Assembly (NCBI RefSeq): GCF_017876675.1
Contig: NZ_JAGIOI010000001.1
Coordinates: 1,178,001 to 1,242,000, forward strand
Length of the DNA: 64,000 nucleotides
Source of the DNA: Arthrobacter stackebrandtii
Lineage (GTDB): Bacteria; Actinomycetota; Actinomycetes; Actinomycetales; Micrococcaceae
Direction of reading: 5' to 3'
Shown here: positions 17,858 through 25,918 of the stretch, piece by piece
Layout: every line of letters begins with the position of its first letter
Numbering within the stretch: position 1 is the stretch's first letter
Position numbers and translations under genes: made by a program
The notes under the pieces: generated by a model
Seen by the model: the letters and a program-made list of their open reading frames with translations, nothing else
Told to the model about the DNA's origin: nothing
The model's database searches: none

Positions 17858-18888
17858 AGACTTGCTCCTACCACTCGACGCGAAATAAAGTTCGCGGTCA
17901 GAACCATTACCAACCCAATCAACGCTTGAAACAATCCGATTGCAGCGGCATAACTAAGATTGTTTGACACCAGGCCCACGCGGTACAGATATGTCGAAAT
18001 GACGTCCGCCGTGGAGTAGGTCAAGGGGTTGTAGAGCAACAGGACTTTTTCAAAGCCGACGTTAAGGAAGGTACCGATGTTCAGAATCAGCAGGGTCATC
18101 ATGGTCGGACGAATGCCTGGCAGGGTGACATGCCAGATCTGGCGCCAGCGATTGGCGCCGTCGATCTCGGCAGCCTCATAGAGTGAAGCATCCACCGTCG
18201 TCAATGCCGCCAGGTACAGGATCGTTCCCCAACCCACTGTCTGCCAGACTTCAGAGCCAACGTAGATCGCGCGGAACCATTCGGCACGTTGCAGGAAGGG
18301 AATCGCTTCCCCTCCCATCCCCGTGATGATCTGATTCACGGTGCCCTGCAGGGATAGCAGCTGCATGACCATGCCGACGATAATTACGATCGAGAGAAAA
18401 TGCGGCAAATATGAAATTGACTGCACAATACGTTTGAACGTCTTCTTACGTACCTCGTTAAGAAGGAGCGCAAGCAGGATAGGAAGGGGGAAACAGACGA
18501 TGAGCGTCAGCCCGCCTAATATTACAGTGTTGGAGAAAACATGCCAGAACACTGGGTCGTTGATGAACATGGAGACATAGCGCATGCCCACCCACTCATC
18601 ACCGAATATATTGCCGCCCGGGCGAAAACGCCGGAAGGCAATGACGTTTCCAAGCATTGGTGCATAGCGGAAGATGGCAAGGAAAATCAGTGGCAAGATA
18701 GCGAGCGCGTAAAGCTGCCAGTCCCGCTGGATGGCTTTGCGCAGCGGCCGCCGTCCCGCGCTCTTTTTCACGCGTCGTGATTGCCCCAGCGGTTCGGTGC
18801 CAATCTGGCCCACTGCCCCGCGGCCGGGGAGCCCGCCCGGGGGTGGTGCCGCAGCCGGGTCCGGCTGCTTCGTTTTTATTGTGGTCAT
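17851..18888 (-). CDS. Carbohydrate ABC transporter permease (LplB type)
   Basis: 345 aa. A long Pro- and Lys-rich cytoplasmic N-terminus (~1-50) precedes six membrane segments. The EAA loop is YEAAEIDGANRWRQIWHVTL near residue 237. The start at 18888 has GGAGCAAAGAA upstream. It is paired with the YtcP-type permease (7-bp overlap) and follows the solute-binding lipoprotein by 78 bp. Import of xylo-oligosaccharides or aldouronates is inferred from the downstream hydrolases. Confidence 0.92.
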   Translation of the reverse strand: MTTIKTKQPDPAAAPPPGGLPGRGAVGQIGTEPLGQSRRVKKSAGRRPLRKAIQRDWQLYALAILPLIFLAIFRYAPMLGNVIAFRRFRPGGNIFGDEWVGMRYVSMFINDPVFWHVFSNTVILGGLTLIVCFPLPILLALLLNEVRKKTFKRIVQSISYLPHFLSIVIIVGMVMQLLSLQGTVNQIITGMGGEAIPFLQRAEWFRAIYVGSEVWQTVGWGTILYLAALTTVDASLYEAAEIDGANRWRQIWHVTLPGIRPTMMTLLILNIGTFLNVGFEKVLLLYNPLTYSTADVISTYLYRVGLVSNNLSYAAAIGLFQALIGLVMVLTANFISRRVVGASLW

Positions 18889-18966
18889 TTCTTTGCTCCA
18901 TCAGTTCGACCGTTTATCGGTTCGAGGCGCCGTGGGGCGCCTCGAACCAGCGAAAATTGCAACGGA

Positions 18967-20637
18967 CTACGCTTTGGCCGCAAAACGCTCGCGGGCGTTG
19001 TTCATCAGGTCAACATATCCGGCAAGCCCTTGACCTTCGAGCTCCTTGACGAACGCGCCCCATTCGCTGAGGTCACGTTGTCCGAGGATGAACTTCAAAG
19101 TGTTGGTGTCGACAGTGTCCTTCAGCGGAGTAGCCGTCAATGATGCCTGCTCGAGTTCACCTTCTTCCAATGGAGCCGGCGGGGTAGGGGCAAGTGGCGT
19201 TCTGGTTGAAAGAACGGCATCGATATATTCAACGTCTTCTGGTGTGCTGTATGACTCCTTCAGCTTTCGACTCTCCGTCGATTCCGAGGGGAAGGTCGCA
19301 AAGCCGAGATCAACTTCAAGGTCGGTCTTCCCGTCCGGGTTCAGGTTGCGAGCGTCAAGGGAGAACTCTTTGTTCAGCGTGATTGTTCCGGCTGCGTCCT
19401 TGGTGTAGTGCTTGCCCTCAACTCCCCAGCGCAACAATTCACGCGCCTCCGGGTTGTAGTAGAACCAGTCAAGGAACTGCAGGAGGGCCAGGAAGTTCGG
19501 CTCGTCTTTCGCCTTGGAACTGATCATGAAACCATGCCAGAAGTTACGAGGCTCCACTATGTTGCCTGCAGGGCCACTCGGAGGCGGAACGAGGCCTACC
19601 TTGTAGGCACCGGCACCCAAGGTCTTATCGAGCGCGATCGAGTACTCAATCGCGGTATTAGTGGAACCGGACGCGGCGAAGATCTTACTATTGGCGAACT
19701 TCTCGGAAACTGTCGCGTTTCCGCCGCCCGCGTCGGCCGCCGTCATGGACTCAACATCAAGCAAGCCGTCTTCCACCAGTCCGTGGAAGTAGGTGACCAT
19801 CTCTTTGTATTCGTCAGAAGTTGCAGCGTACTTGAACTTACCTGCGCTTTCGTCCCACATCATGCCGTTGCCGAAGCCCCAGCCTGCCTGCGTCCCGAAC
19901 GCACGAGCCGCGTAATTCAGCAGCGACTGACCCTCAAAGCCGTCGGCCAGCGGGTACGAATCGGGGTATTTCTCCTTGATCTTGAGCATTGCGGTGCGCA
20001 ATTCATCCCAAGTATCGGGGATTCCTCCGCCAACTTCCTCAAACACGTCTTTACGAAGCACCACAGAGAACACAGGTACTGATACTTCCTGCAGGCCCGG
20101 CATCATGTAGTATTTGCCGTCGGACTGACGCAGGTTTTCAACCATGGCCTCCAGATCCCATTCCGTCGCATACTTCTTGAAGTTAGGCATCATGTCCGAG
20201 TAATCACTCAGCGGCAGGACAGCACCGGAGGACACAAATGCTTCCTCTTCGCCTGTGTAAATGAGCGGAATGATGGAGGGGGCGTCACCGGCGCTGATGA
20301 GCAGACTCCGCTTTTCCTTGGCGTCGCTGAAGGGGATGTGTGTCAGGTCAAGGGTGACGTTGGTGCGCGACTTGATTTCCTTGAAAATCTCCCAGGAATC
20401 CTTCACCGGGGTGTCGGGCCAATCAGTCCAGAGCAAACCAAGGTTCAGTGCTTCGGTGCTCTTGAACTGCGTGTCCGCAGCAAAGTTCTCCATCGCACCG
20501 AAATTCTGGGTCGTGATATCAACTTCGGCTTTAGGTTTGCTGCTGCAACCTACCATCGCAAACAATCCTGTCGCGGCAATGCCCGTGATGAACGCGCGCC
20601 GACTGACGGGCGGTGTCTTGAACGTGAAAGGTGTCAT
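18967..20637 (-). CDS. Extracellular sugar-binding lipoprotein of an LplA-type ABC importer
   Basis: 556 aa, larger than classic sugar-binding proteins and typical of the LplA/YtcQ group that binds long oligosaccharides. The signal sequence has a twin-arginine motif (SRRAFITG, residues ~12-19) followed by a lipobox ending at Cys31 (AMVGC), so Tat export and lipid anchoring outside the membrane are both suggested. The RBS is AGGAAGAG. It is the first gene of an eight-gene operon running to the GH10 gene, and an operator-like CGATA cluster lies upstream. Confidence 0.92.
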   Translation of the reverse strand: MTPFTFKTPPVSRRAFITGIAATGLFAMVGCSSKPKAEVDITTQNFGAMENFAADTQFKSTEALNLGLLWTDWPDTPVKDSWEIFKEIKSRTNVTLDLTHIPFSDAKEKRSLLISAGDAPSIIPLIYTGEEEAFVSSGAVLPLSDYSDMMPNFKKYATEWDLEAMVENLRQSDGKYYMMPGLQEVSVPVFSVVLRKDVFEEVGGGIPDTWDELRTAMLKIKEKYPDSYPLADGFEGQSLLNYAARAFGTQAGWGFGNGMMWDESAGKFKYAATSDEYKEMVTYFHGLVEDGLLDVESMTAADAGGGNATVSEKFANSKIFAASGSTNTAIEYSIALDKTLGAGAYKVGLVPPPSGPAGNIVEPRNFWHGFMISSKAKDEPNFLALLQFLDWFYYNPEARELLRWGVEGKHYTKDAAGTITLNKEFSLDARNLNPDGKTDLEVDLGFATFPSESTESRKLKESYSTPEDVEYIDAVLSTRTPLAPTPPAPLEEGELEQASLTATPLKDTVDTNTLKFILGQRDLSEWGAFVKELEGQGLAGYVDLMNNARERFAAKA

Positions 20638-20968
20638 TTTTCTCTTCCTCGAGTATTGATTGAGCTATCCTGCATCTAGTCCGATAGTTTCGATATATTT
20701 CCGATACTTTTGAAGAGTAATTCAGGTCACACTCTATGTCAATGGCTTCTCACGAATGCACAGGCGCAAGAAGACACCGCAAGGCGGAAGCGAGATATCA
20801 CCCGCCACCACGCAGGGGATGCAAAGCGATTTACCATGACGCGTCGGTACTGGTTCCACCGTCGTTTATTGAGTGGTTGCCACAGACCCCTTGGACGTAG
20901 TCCATCCACTGGTGCTGCGTTGCCAAGTTGCCCCGACAGTCAAAGACTGCGGCGCTCAAAGTCCTGCC
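20638..20968. promoter_or_regulatory. 331-bp intergenic region with triple CGATA motif upstream of the xylan operon
   Basis: No gene is seen here. At 20681-20706 three CGATA words (20682, 20691, 20702) are separated by A/T-rich steps; on the operon's strand this reads ...TATCGGAAATATATCGAAACTATCGG, 44-70 bp before the binding-protein start. The GAAACTATC part resembles the GAAACTTTC near the Gfo/Idh start (8443-8451, minus strand). Together these suggest a LacI-type operator overlapping the promoter. The rest of the gap shows nothing recognisable. Confidence 0.45.
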
Positions 20969-21610
20969 TTACGGCTCCAGACGCGTGCCCAGCAGCTCCA
21001 CACCGGGTCCCCGGAGGTCGTCGAGGTAGGCGGCGCGGCCGGCCATCGCCATGACCAAGTTCAGAGTTGGGCCGGTGACGAGCGGGCCGTCTCCGTATAT
21101 GAAAGGGCCGTCAATGGCTTTCAGGCGCAACCCGGCAACGTTGTTCTTGCTGGGTACGGCAAAATTGCGACTGGCGAAGAATTCAGCAACTGGGGTCAGT
21201 GCTTCAACGGTAGGCTCCGTGCTGAGCCCCAGCGGCTGGCGGATGTCCTGGGCATGGACCACAACCTCGCCGAGATACGCCGGAATGTCCGACGTCGGAG
21301 CAACAGTGCTGCTCACAACTCGCCGAAAGTTTTCCAGAGTTTGGCTCGGCGTGGTCCCCTTGTGTTCGTTGAGGCGGCGCAGGTTGTGCATGTCAGGGCG
21401 GAATCGGGCGCCCGCCATGCTGCGGATCCAACGCCACTGGCCAATGCTTGCCGCGGCGGTCAGGTGAGCCACAACCTGTTCCACGTTCCATTGTCCACAC
21501 AGTGTTTCATGCTGCCATTGCTCCGATGACAAGCTTGCTAGGTCATCTGCGAGCGCCGCACGTTCAGCATGCACCAGGGCCCACAAATTGTTGTGTTGGT
21601 TCTTCGCCAT
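20969..21610 (-). CDS. MDMPI-family (mycothiol-dependent maleylpyruvate isomerase-like, DinB fold) protein
   Basis: 213 aa. The N-terminal helical bundle has the family pattern LSSEQWQHETLCGQWNVEQV followed by VAHLTAA, and the C-terminal part (~150-213) resembles the second domain. A metal-binding His is supplied by VAHL, and another by VVVHAQDI near residue 119. The family acts with mycothiol, the actinobacterial thiol, but most members have no known substrate. It is monocistronic on the minus strand with its own short upstream gap. Not linked to the xylan genes by any sequence evidence. Confidence 0.82.
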   Translation of the reverse strand: MAKNQHNNLWALVHAERAALADDLASLSSEQWQHETLCGQWNVEQVVAHLTAAASIGQWRWIRSMAGARFRPDMHNLRRLNEHKGTTPSQTLENFRRVVSSTVAPTSDIPAYLGEVVVHAQDIRQPLGLSTEPTVEALTPVAEFFASRNFAVPSKNNVAGLRLKAIDGPFIYGDGPLVTGPTLNLVMAMAGRAAYLDDLRGPGVELLGTRLEP

Positions 21611-21674
21611 GTGGTTACTTCCCCTATTTCCGTTTACGTGGCTCTAATCCTATGGGGCTGTCCTTAAAGCAGTC

Positions 21675-21718
21675 TGCTGGTGCGGTTGGCCCCGTTCGTT
21701 GAGTCAACCGCACCAGCA
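21675..21718. terminator. Inverted repeat downstream of the CU044_5270 gene
   Basis: Perfect 14-bp arms (TGCTGGTGCGGTTG at 21675-21688 and its complement at 21705-21718) around a 16-nt loop, located between the end of the sigma/CU044_5270 pair and the MDMPI gene. No clear T-run follows on the minus strand, so it could be a terminator or another hairpin element. Confidence 0.5.
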
Positions 21719-21749
21719 AGTCTTGTGTTCATCCCCCACGGAAGGAGGT

Positions 21750-22781
21750 TTACGGCGCTGAATCCACCACCGAAGTGCGGATGGTGGTCCAGCCAATGGT
21801 GGTTCCTGCCGGGATGGATCCCCGATCGGTCAGGGCCACTTCCCGTTCCCCGATCAACTGCCCCGTGGCCGGATCAATGATGATGTCCTGGCGAAATTGG
21901 GAAACGTCTTCCACCCTGCCGATGGCGACGCCGGTTTGACCGTCTAGGGTGGCTTGACTCTCCGTGACAGTTACACCCGGAATCATTGCAGCGGCCTTGT
22001 AGAGTGCGGCTCGCAGGTCAGCCGGAACAAGTCCCGTTCGCAGAAAATCTGCAATGAAGACGAGGGCCTCCCCGTCCACCGACTGGCCCTTCCCCGCGGT
22101 TTTCAGGTAGATGCTGTTCAGCAGCATGCGCGGGTCCCGGGAGTAGGCGGCTAGTTCTTTTTCGTCTGGAAAAGAGCTTACTGAGTCATAAAACGCCCCC
22201 CGGTTGCCTCGGAGAAGTTCGGAGGTGTCCCCCATTTCTTCCTTTTGACTCATCGCGACTTCCTTGGCTTCCTCGCTGAAGAACGTGGTGGGGATTCGTC
22301 CTGATCGTTCCCAGACCCACTCTTGGTCACGGTCGGCAGGAACATACATGGACATCTTTTCCGTGTCCAGCCAATCCACCTCACCATGAGCACCAACGCC
22401 GTCTGGTGGATAGTGCGCACTGGAACGCGTCAGCCAAAGGTTGGTGCTGTCAATCTTCAGGTACTGGCCGGGCCCCACGACGGGATCGCTGGTCTTGATG
22501 GCCATCTCGGCGGCCTGGTTGAGTACCTCAGCGGCCTCAGCAGTGGAGGCTCCGCGCCAGCCGGCGAGCCCCACCACATTGGTAGCCACCAGCGCTGTTG
22601 CCAAACCCAGCGTGGCAACAGAAGCCAACGAGATCCGCAGAGCCTTGGTCCGGCGTCGTACCTTACCCTTGGCGCGCGGATCAATCCGCTGCAGCAATTG
22701 CTGCCGACCGCCGTCGAACACGGCGTCCTTCACGATGGGGGTATCTTTGCGCATGTCACGCAGTAGCTGGAGCTCGTCCAT
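21750..22781 (-). CDS. CU044_5270-family membrane protein, probable partner of the adjacent ECF sigma factor
   Basis: 343 aa. A cytoplasmic N-terminus of ~45 residues (MDELQLLRDMRKDTP start) is followed by one membrane segment (~48-72) and a long outer domain with PGQYLKIDSTNLWL. This is the arrangement of the CU044_5270 family. The start at 22781 has a strong GAGGAGG and overlaps the sigma gene by 26 bp. By position it may act as an anti-sigma or signal-sensing protein, but no anti-sigma zinc motif is visible. That role is inference. Confidence 0.75.
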   Translation of the reverse strand: MDELQLLRDMRKDTPIVKDAVFDGGRQQLLQRIDPRAKGKVRRRTKALRISLASVATLGLATALVATNVVGLAGWRGASTAEAAEVLNQAAEMAIKTSDPVVGPGQYLKIDSTNLWLTRSSAHYPPDGVGAHGEVDWLDTEKMSMYVPADRDQEWVWERSGRIPTTFFSEEAKEVAMSQKEEMGDTSELLRGNRGAFYDSVSSFPDEKELAAYSRDPRMLLNSIYLKTAGKGQSVDGEALVFIADFLRTGLVPADLRAALYKAAAMIPGVTVTESQATLDGQTGVAIGRVEDVSQFRQDIIIDPATGQLIGEREVALTDRGSIPAGTTIGWTTIRTSVVDSAP

Positions 22782-23427
22782 GATCTGCCTCCTCAGTGTT
22801 GTTCAGAAAAGCTCCGGCAGCCTCTTTGAGTTTGCGCCGGGCCCGGTTGAGTCGTGACCTCACAGTGCCGACAGGGACGTTGGTTGCCTCGGCGATGCCT
22901 TCATAGTTCAGGTCCGCCCAGGCGTAGAGCAGGATGCACTCCCGGTCCGCCGCGGATAGTTTCCGCAGCGCTGCCGCCAGGGCCGAGGTGGCCGCCGCCG
23001 CATCAAGCTGCTCGGCGATCCGCTCCGTGCTGTCCGCATAGGCGTCACGACCGGATGACTTGGCCATGATTTTCAGCATTTTCGCCTCGGTCCGATGGTG
23101 CTTGCGCAGCAGGTTGGTGGCGATGCCAAAGAGCCAGGGCCGGGCGTCCTCCCAGGCATGGTCGAAGGATTCCCGCCGCTCAAAGGCGATGAGGAACGTC
23201 TCTGCCATGACATCTTCCGCGGCAGATTCGCCTGCCCGGCGGCCTGCATAGCGATAGATCATGCGGGCGTATTTGTCGTAGAGCGCGGTGAAGGCGTGGG
23301 GGCTCTCACCGGATCTGCGGATCAATTCACTGTCTGTAGTCACGCCATGTATTGCACGGTGGGTCGAAAAGAGTTCACGGGTGCCGCCGTCGTGCTTGTT
23401 GTTGCTGTCCGCCAGCGGGTCCTCCAA
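22756..23427 (-). CDS. ECF RNA polymerase sigma factor
   Basis: 223 aa if it starts at TTG 23427 (AAAAGG just upstream); an in-frame GTG at 23343 would give 195 aa and a more usual N-terminus. Sigma region 2 spans ~45-110 (FTALYDKYARMIYRYAGRR, ARPWLFGIATNLL), and region 4 ~150-205 with YEGIAEATNVPVGTVRSRL as the -35-binding HTH. It overlaps the following membrane-protein gene, suggesting coupled sigma/regulator expression. It is divergent from the pseudouridine synthase gene with only 65 bp between, so both promoters lie there. Confidence 0.9.
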   Translation of the reverse strand: MEDPLADSNNKHDGGTRELFSTHRAIHGVTTDSELIRRSGESPHAFTALYDKYARMIYRYAGRRAGESAAEDVMAETFLIAFERRESFDHAWEDARPWLFGIATNLLRKHHRTEAKMLKIMAKSSGRDAYADSTERIAEQLDAAAATSALAAALRKLSAADRECILLYAWADLNYEGIAEATNVPVGTVRSRLNRARRKLKEAAGAFLNNTEEADHGRAPATA

Positions 23428-23492
23428 TGATCCTTTTCACCCTAGCAAGCGCTGTGGTCCGGGCTGACCGGAAGCCTCGGTACCCTTGAAAG

Positions 23493-24419
23493 GTGATGAA
23501 ATCTCCTCTTCCCGTGCGCAATGGCGTCAATGCCACCCGCATGAGAATGCCCGAAGAAGGCCCCTGGGCTACTGCCATGGAATACGTGCTGGACAAGTTC
23601 AACCACGTTGACCCGGTGGGCATTGTGGACCGTTTTGAACGCGGCGAGGTCAAGGCGCTGGGCGGGGAAATCGTCACTCCAACCACACCCCTGAGCGAGC
23701 ACCTGTTCATTTGGTACTACCGCGAACTGCCGGTGGAAAAGCGCCTGCCGGTGGAGTTGTCTGTGTTGCACCAGGATGAGCATCTGGTGGTGGTGGACAA
23801 GCCGCACTTTTTGCCGACGACGCCGGGCGGCATGTATGTGCAGGAGTCGGCGCTGGTGCGCCTGCGCGTGCTGCTGGACCTGCCGGACCTGGTGCCGATC
23901 CACCGCCTGGACCGCATGACGGCAGGCGTGCTGCTGTTCTCCGCGAACCCGGAGACCCGCGGCAAATACCAGATGCTGTTTGAGAAGCGCCGGATCGAAA
24001 AGACGTACCGGGCCGTGGCCCCCGTCCGTGACGAGCTGGAGTTTCCACTGGTGGTGCGCAGCCGCATGATCAAGTCGCGCACCTACCTGCTGGCGCAGGA
24101 AATTGCGGGCGAGCCCAATGCGGAAACCCGGATCGAGCTGATGGACACCCGGGTTTCTGCCTCCGGCGCCACGCTGGGGCTCTACGACCTCCAGCCCCAC
24201 ACGGGCAAGACCCACCAGTTGCGGGTCCATCTGGCGTCGCAGGGAATTGGGATCCTCAATGACCTGTTCTACCCGGTGCTCCACGAGCAGGCGCCGGACG
24301 ACTACACGAAGCCACTGCAGCTCTTGGCACACAGCATTTCCTTCCAGGACCCGTTGACGCGCGAGCCCGTGAAGTACTTCTCGCAACTGGAGCTCGCGGC
24401 GTTTCCGGACCACAACTAG
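23493..24419 (+). CDS. RluA-family pseudouridine synthase
   Basis: 308 aa. The catalytic motif HRLDRMTAG places the nucleophilic Asp at ~140, and the downstream LYDLQPHTGKTHQLRVHL is the second conserved RluA block. No S4 domain is seen; the N-terminal ~90 residues are a short extension. The protein converts uridine to pseudouridine in rRNA or tRNA; which site cannot be told. It ends just before the 32-bp repeat array at 24433. Confidence 0.88.
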   Translation: MMKSPLPVRNGVNATRMRMPEEGPWATAMEYVLDKFNHVDPVGIVDRFERGEVKALGGEIVTPTTPLSEHLFIWYYRELPVEKRLPVELSVLHQDEHLVVVDKPHFLPTTPGGMYVQESALVRLRVLLDLPDLVPIHRLDRMTAGVLLFSANPETRGKYQMLFEKRRIEKTYRAVAPVRDELEFPLVVRSRMIKSRTYLLAQEIAGEPNAETRIELMDTRVSASGATLGLYDLQPHTGKTHQLRVHLASQGIGILNDLFYPVLHEQAPDDYTKPLQLLAHSISFQDPLTREPVKYFSQLELAAFPDHN

Positions 24420-24432
24420 CCCTCGGGTCTTG

Positions 24433-24517
24433 CCCCTATGTGATGCGGCGTTGGTGAAAACACACCCCTATGTGATGTGGCGTTGGGGAAAACACACCCC
24501 TATGTGATGCGGCGTCG
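24433..24517. repeat. Intergenic 32-bp tandem repeat (2.7 copies)
   Basis: Units begin at 24433, 24465 and 24497 with CCCCTATGTGATGCGGCG, then TTGGTGAAAACACA. Complemented, each reads CAACGCCGCATCACATAGGGG, matching the box of the arrays at 2688 and 49411 but with its own second box (ATAGGGG). Located between convergent genes. Confidence 0.85.
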
Positions 24518-24528
24518 CAGGCGCGGGA

Positions 24529-24834
24529 CTAGAGGGTGAGCCACTTCCCGGCGGAGCGGCGGAAGGTGCGCAGCGCACCCGTGGTGGCCACGGTGTTCAC
24601 ACCATGGGCCAGCGAAACCGCAGCGTTGCGCGCAAGCTGGTTCTCGGCGTCGTACTCGCTGGCCTCCACCATGAAACGGACGGTGATCCGGGGAGTCCCG
24701 GCCACAATGTCGAGCTGGTTGGCCTCGACCACATGGGCGGCGCCGACGGCGGCGACGGCCATGTCCATGACCTCTTCGGGGGCGTGGCCGGGACGCAGGC
24801 CGGTGATCTGGATGGTGGCACGGAAGGAAGGCAT
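24529..24834 (-). CDS. Small protein of unknown function
   Basis: 101 aa; not recognised. The sequence alternates short hydrophobic strands and helices (FRATIQITGLRPGHAPEEV, then an AVAAVGAAHVVEANQ helix), suggesting a small alpha/beta domain. No signal peptide or membrane segment. A weak GGAACA precedes the start. It is convergent with the pseudouridine synthase and divergent from the VOC protein at 24936. Confidence 0.6.
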   Translation of the reverse strand: MPSFRATIQITGLRPGHAPEEVMDMAVAAVGAAHVVEANQLDIVAGTPRITVRFMVEASEYDAENQLARNAAVSLAHGVNTVATTGALRTFRRSAGKWLTL

Positions 24835-24935
24835 TGTTCCAGCCTATTGCGTGCGGGCGCCATCCTTTCCACTGGCGGGGCGGATCAAGCAGTCGTAGGC
24901 TCGAGACGGCGGCAAAACAGCGTTGAGGAGCAGCC

Positions 24936-25733
24936 ATGAGCGAAAGAAACCAATACCCGGCCGGGGTCCCGTGCTGGGTGGAGACGTTCCAGCCAGACGT
25001 GGATGCGGCCGTGAAGTTCTACTGTGACGTGTTTGGCTGGGAATCAGTTGGGCCCGGACCGTTGGGCGACGGCGGCCGATACTATGTGGCGCGGCTGCGG
25101 GGCCTGGACGTGGCCGGCATTGGCTCGCAGCCTTCCCCGGATGTACCGACGTCGTGGCTCACATCAATTGCGGTTGCGAACGTGGACGACGCCGTTGCCT
25201 CCGCCGTGGAGGCCGGCGGCTCCGTTGTCATGGGCCCCTTGGACGCCGCCCCGGCCGGTCGGTCCGCCGTGGTTGCCGATCCGCTGGGCGCCGTGCACGG
25301 ACTGTGGGACCGCGGCACCCGAGCCGGCGCACGCCTGGTCAACGAACCCGGCGCCTGGGCCATGAGCCAACTGCGCACACCGAATCCCGCCGGTGCTGCA
25401 GACTTCTATGCGGCCGCCCACGGCTGGACCACCGAAACGTTCGGTGAGGGCGACGGCGCAGCCACCATGTTCCGGCTCCCCGGCTACGTGGGCGGCCTGC
25501 CGGAACAGCCGGTGTCCCGGGAAGTCGTGGCCACCATGGTGCACGGCCGCGGGCCGGCGCAGTGGAGCCCCAACTTCTGGGTCCCGGACGCCGATTCCGT
25601 GGAAAAGCTGACGGCGGAGCGCGGCGGGCGGACCGTGGTTCCGGCCTTCAGAACGCCAGCCGGCACCACGGTGGTCCTGCTGGATCCGCAGGGCGCCCTG
25701 TTTTCCGTGACAGAGGTGCGCCGCAAGGGTTGA
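24936..25733 (+). CDS. Two-domain VOC (glyoxalase-fold) protein
   Basis: 265 aa with two beta-alpha-beta-beta-beta repeats: domain 1 at ~8-125 (PCWVETFQPDVDAAVKFYCD) and domain 2 at ~140-260 (NPAGAADFYAAAHGWTTETF). The build is that of the hydroxylase-like VOC proteins common in Actinobacteria. It is clearly paralogous to the protein at 61060, which opens with nearly the same motif. Metal residues are not obvious and the substrate is unknown. It is followed by a strong bidirectional hairpin. Confidence 0.83.
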   Translation: MSERNQYPAGVPCWVETFQPDVDAAVKFYCDVFGWESVGPGPLGDGGRYYVARLRGLDVAGIGSQPSPDVPTSWLTSIAVANVDDAVASAVEAGGSVVMGPLDAAPAGRSAVVADPLGAVHGLWDRGTRAGARLVNEPGAWAMSQLRTPNPAGAADFYAAAHGWTTETFGEGDGAATMFRLPGYVGGLPEQPVSREVVATMVHGRGPAQWSPNFWVPDADSVEKLTAERGGRTVVPAFRTPAGTTVVLLDPQGALFSVTEVRRKG

Positions 25734-25752
25734 TCGGCGCTGCCGTCACACA

Positions 25753-25819
25753 AAAATGATCCCAATCCCGCTTTCTGACACCGGGATCGCGGCGTCAAAA
25801 GCGGGATCGGGATCATTTT
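25753..25819. terminator. Long bidirectional hairpin between VOC and ppc genes
   Basis: Arms of 22 bp with one mismatch: AAAATGATCCCAATCCCGCTTT would pair from 25753-25774 with 25798-25819. A nested 7-bp stem (TGACACC/GGCGTCA, one mismatch) sits in the loop. Terminal A/T runs on both sides let it work in both directions, ending both convergent genes. Confidence 0.75.
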
Positions 25820-25918
25820 CCAACGGTGCAGGTGTGGTGTGCGCGGGGAGCTGTTGGGAGGGGCCCACGCTCCCGAGGGCCCCGCCCCGAGCTCGCGAGA
25901 GGCGGGAGGGAGTGGGGA

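Noticed and set aside
23442-24413. 323-codon minus-strand frame opposite the pseudouridine synthase
   Set aside because: Arg/Gln/His-rich shadow; the plus strand has an intact RluA motif.
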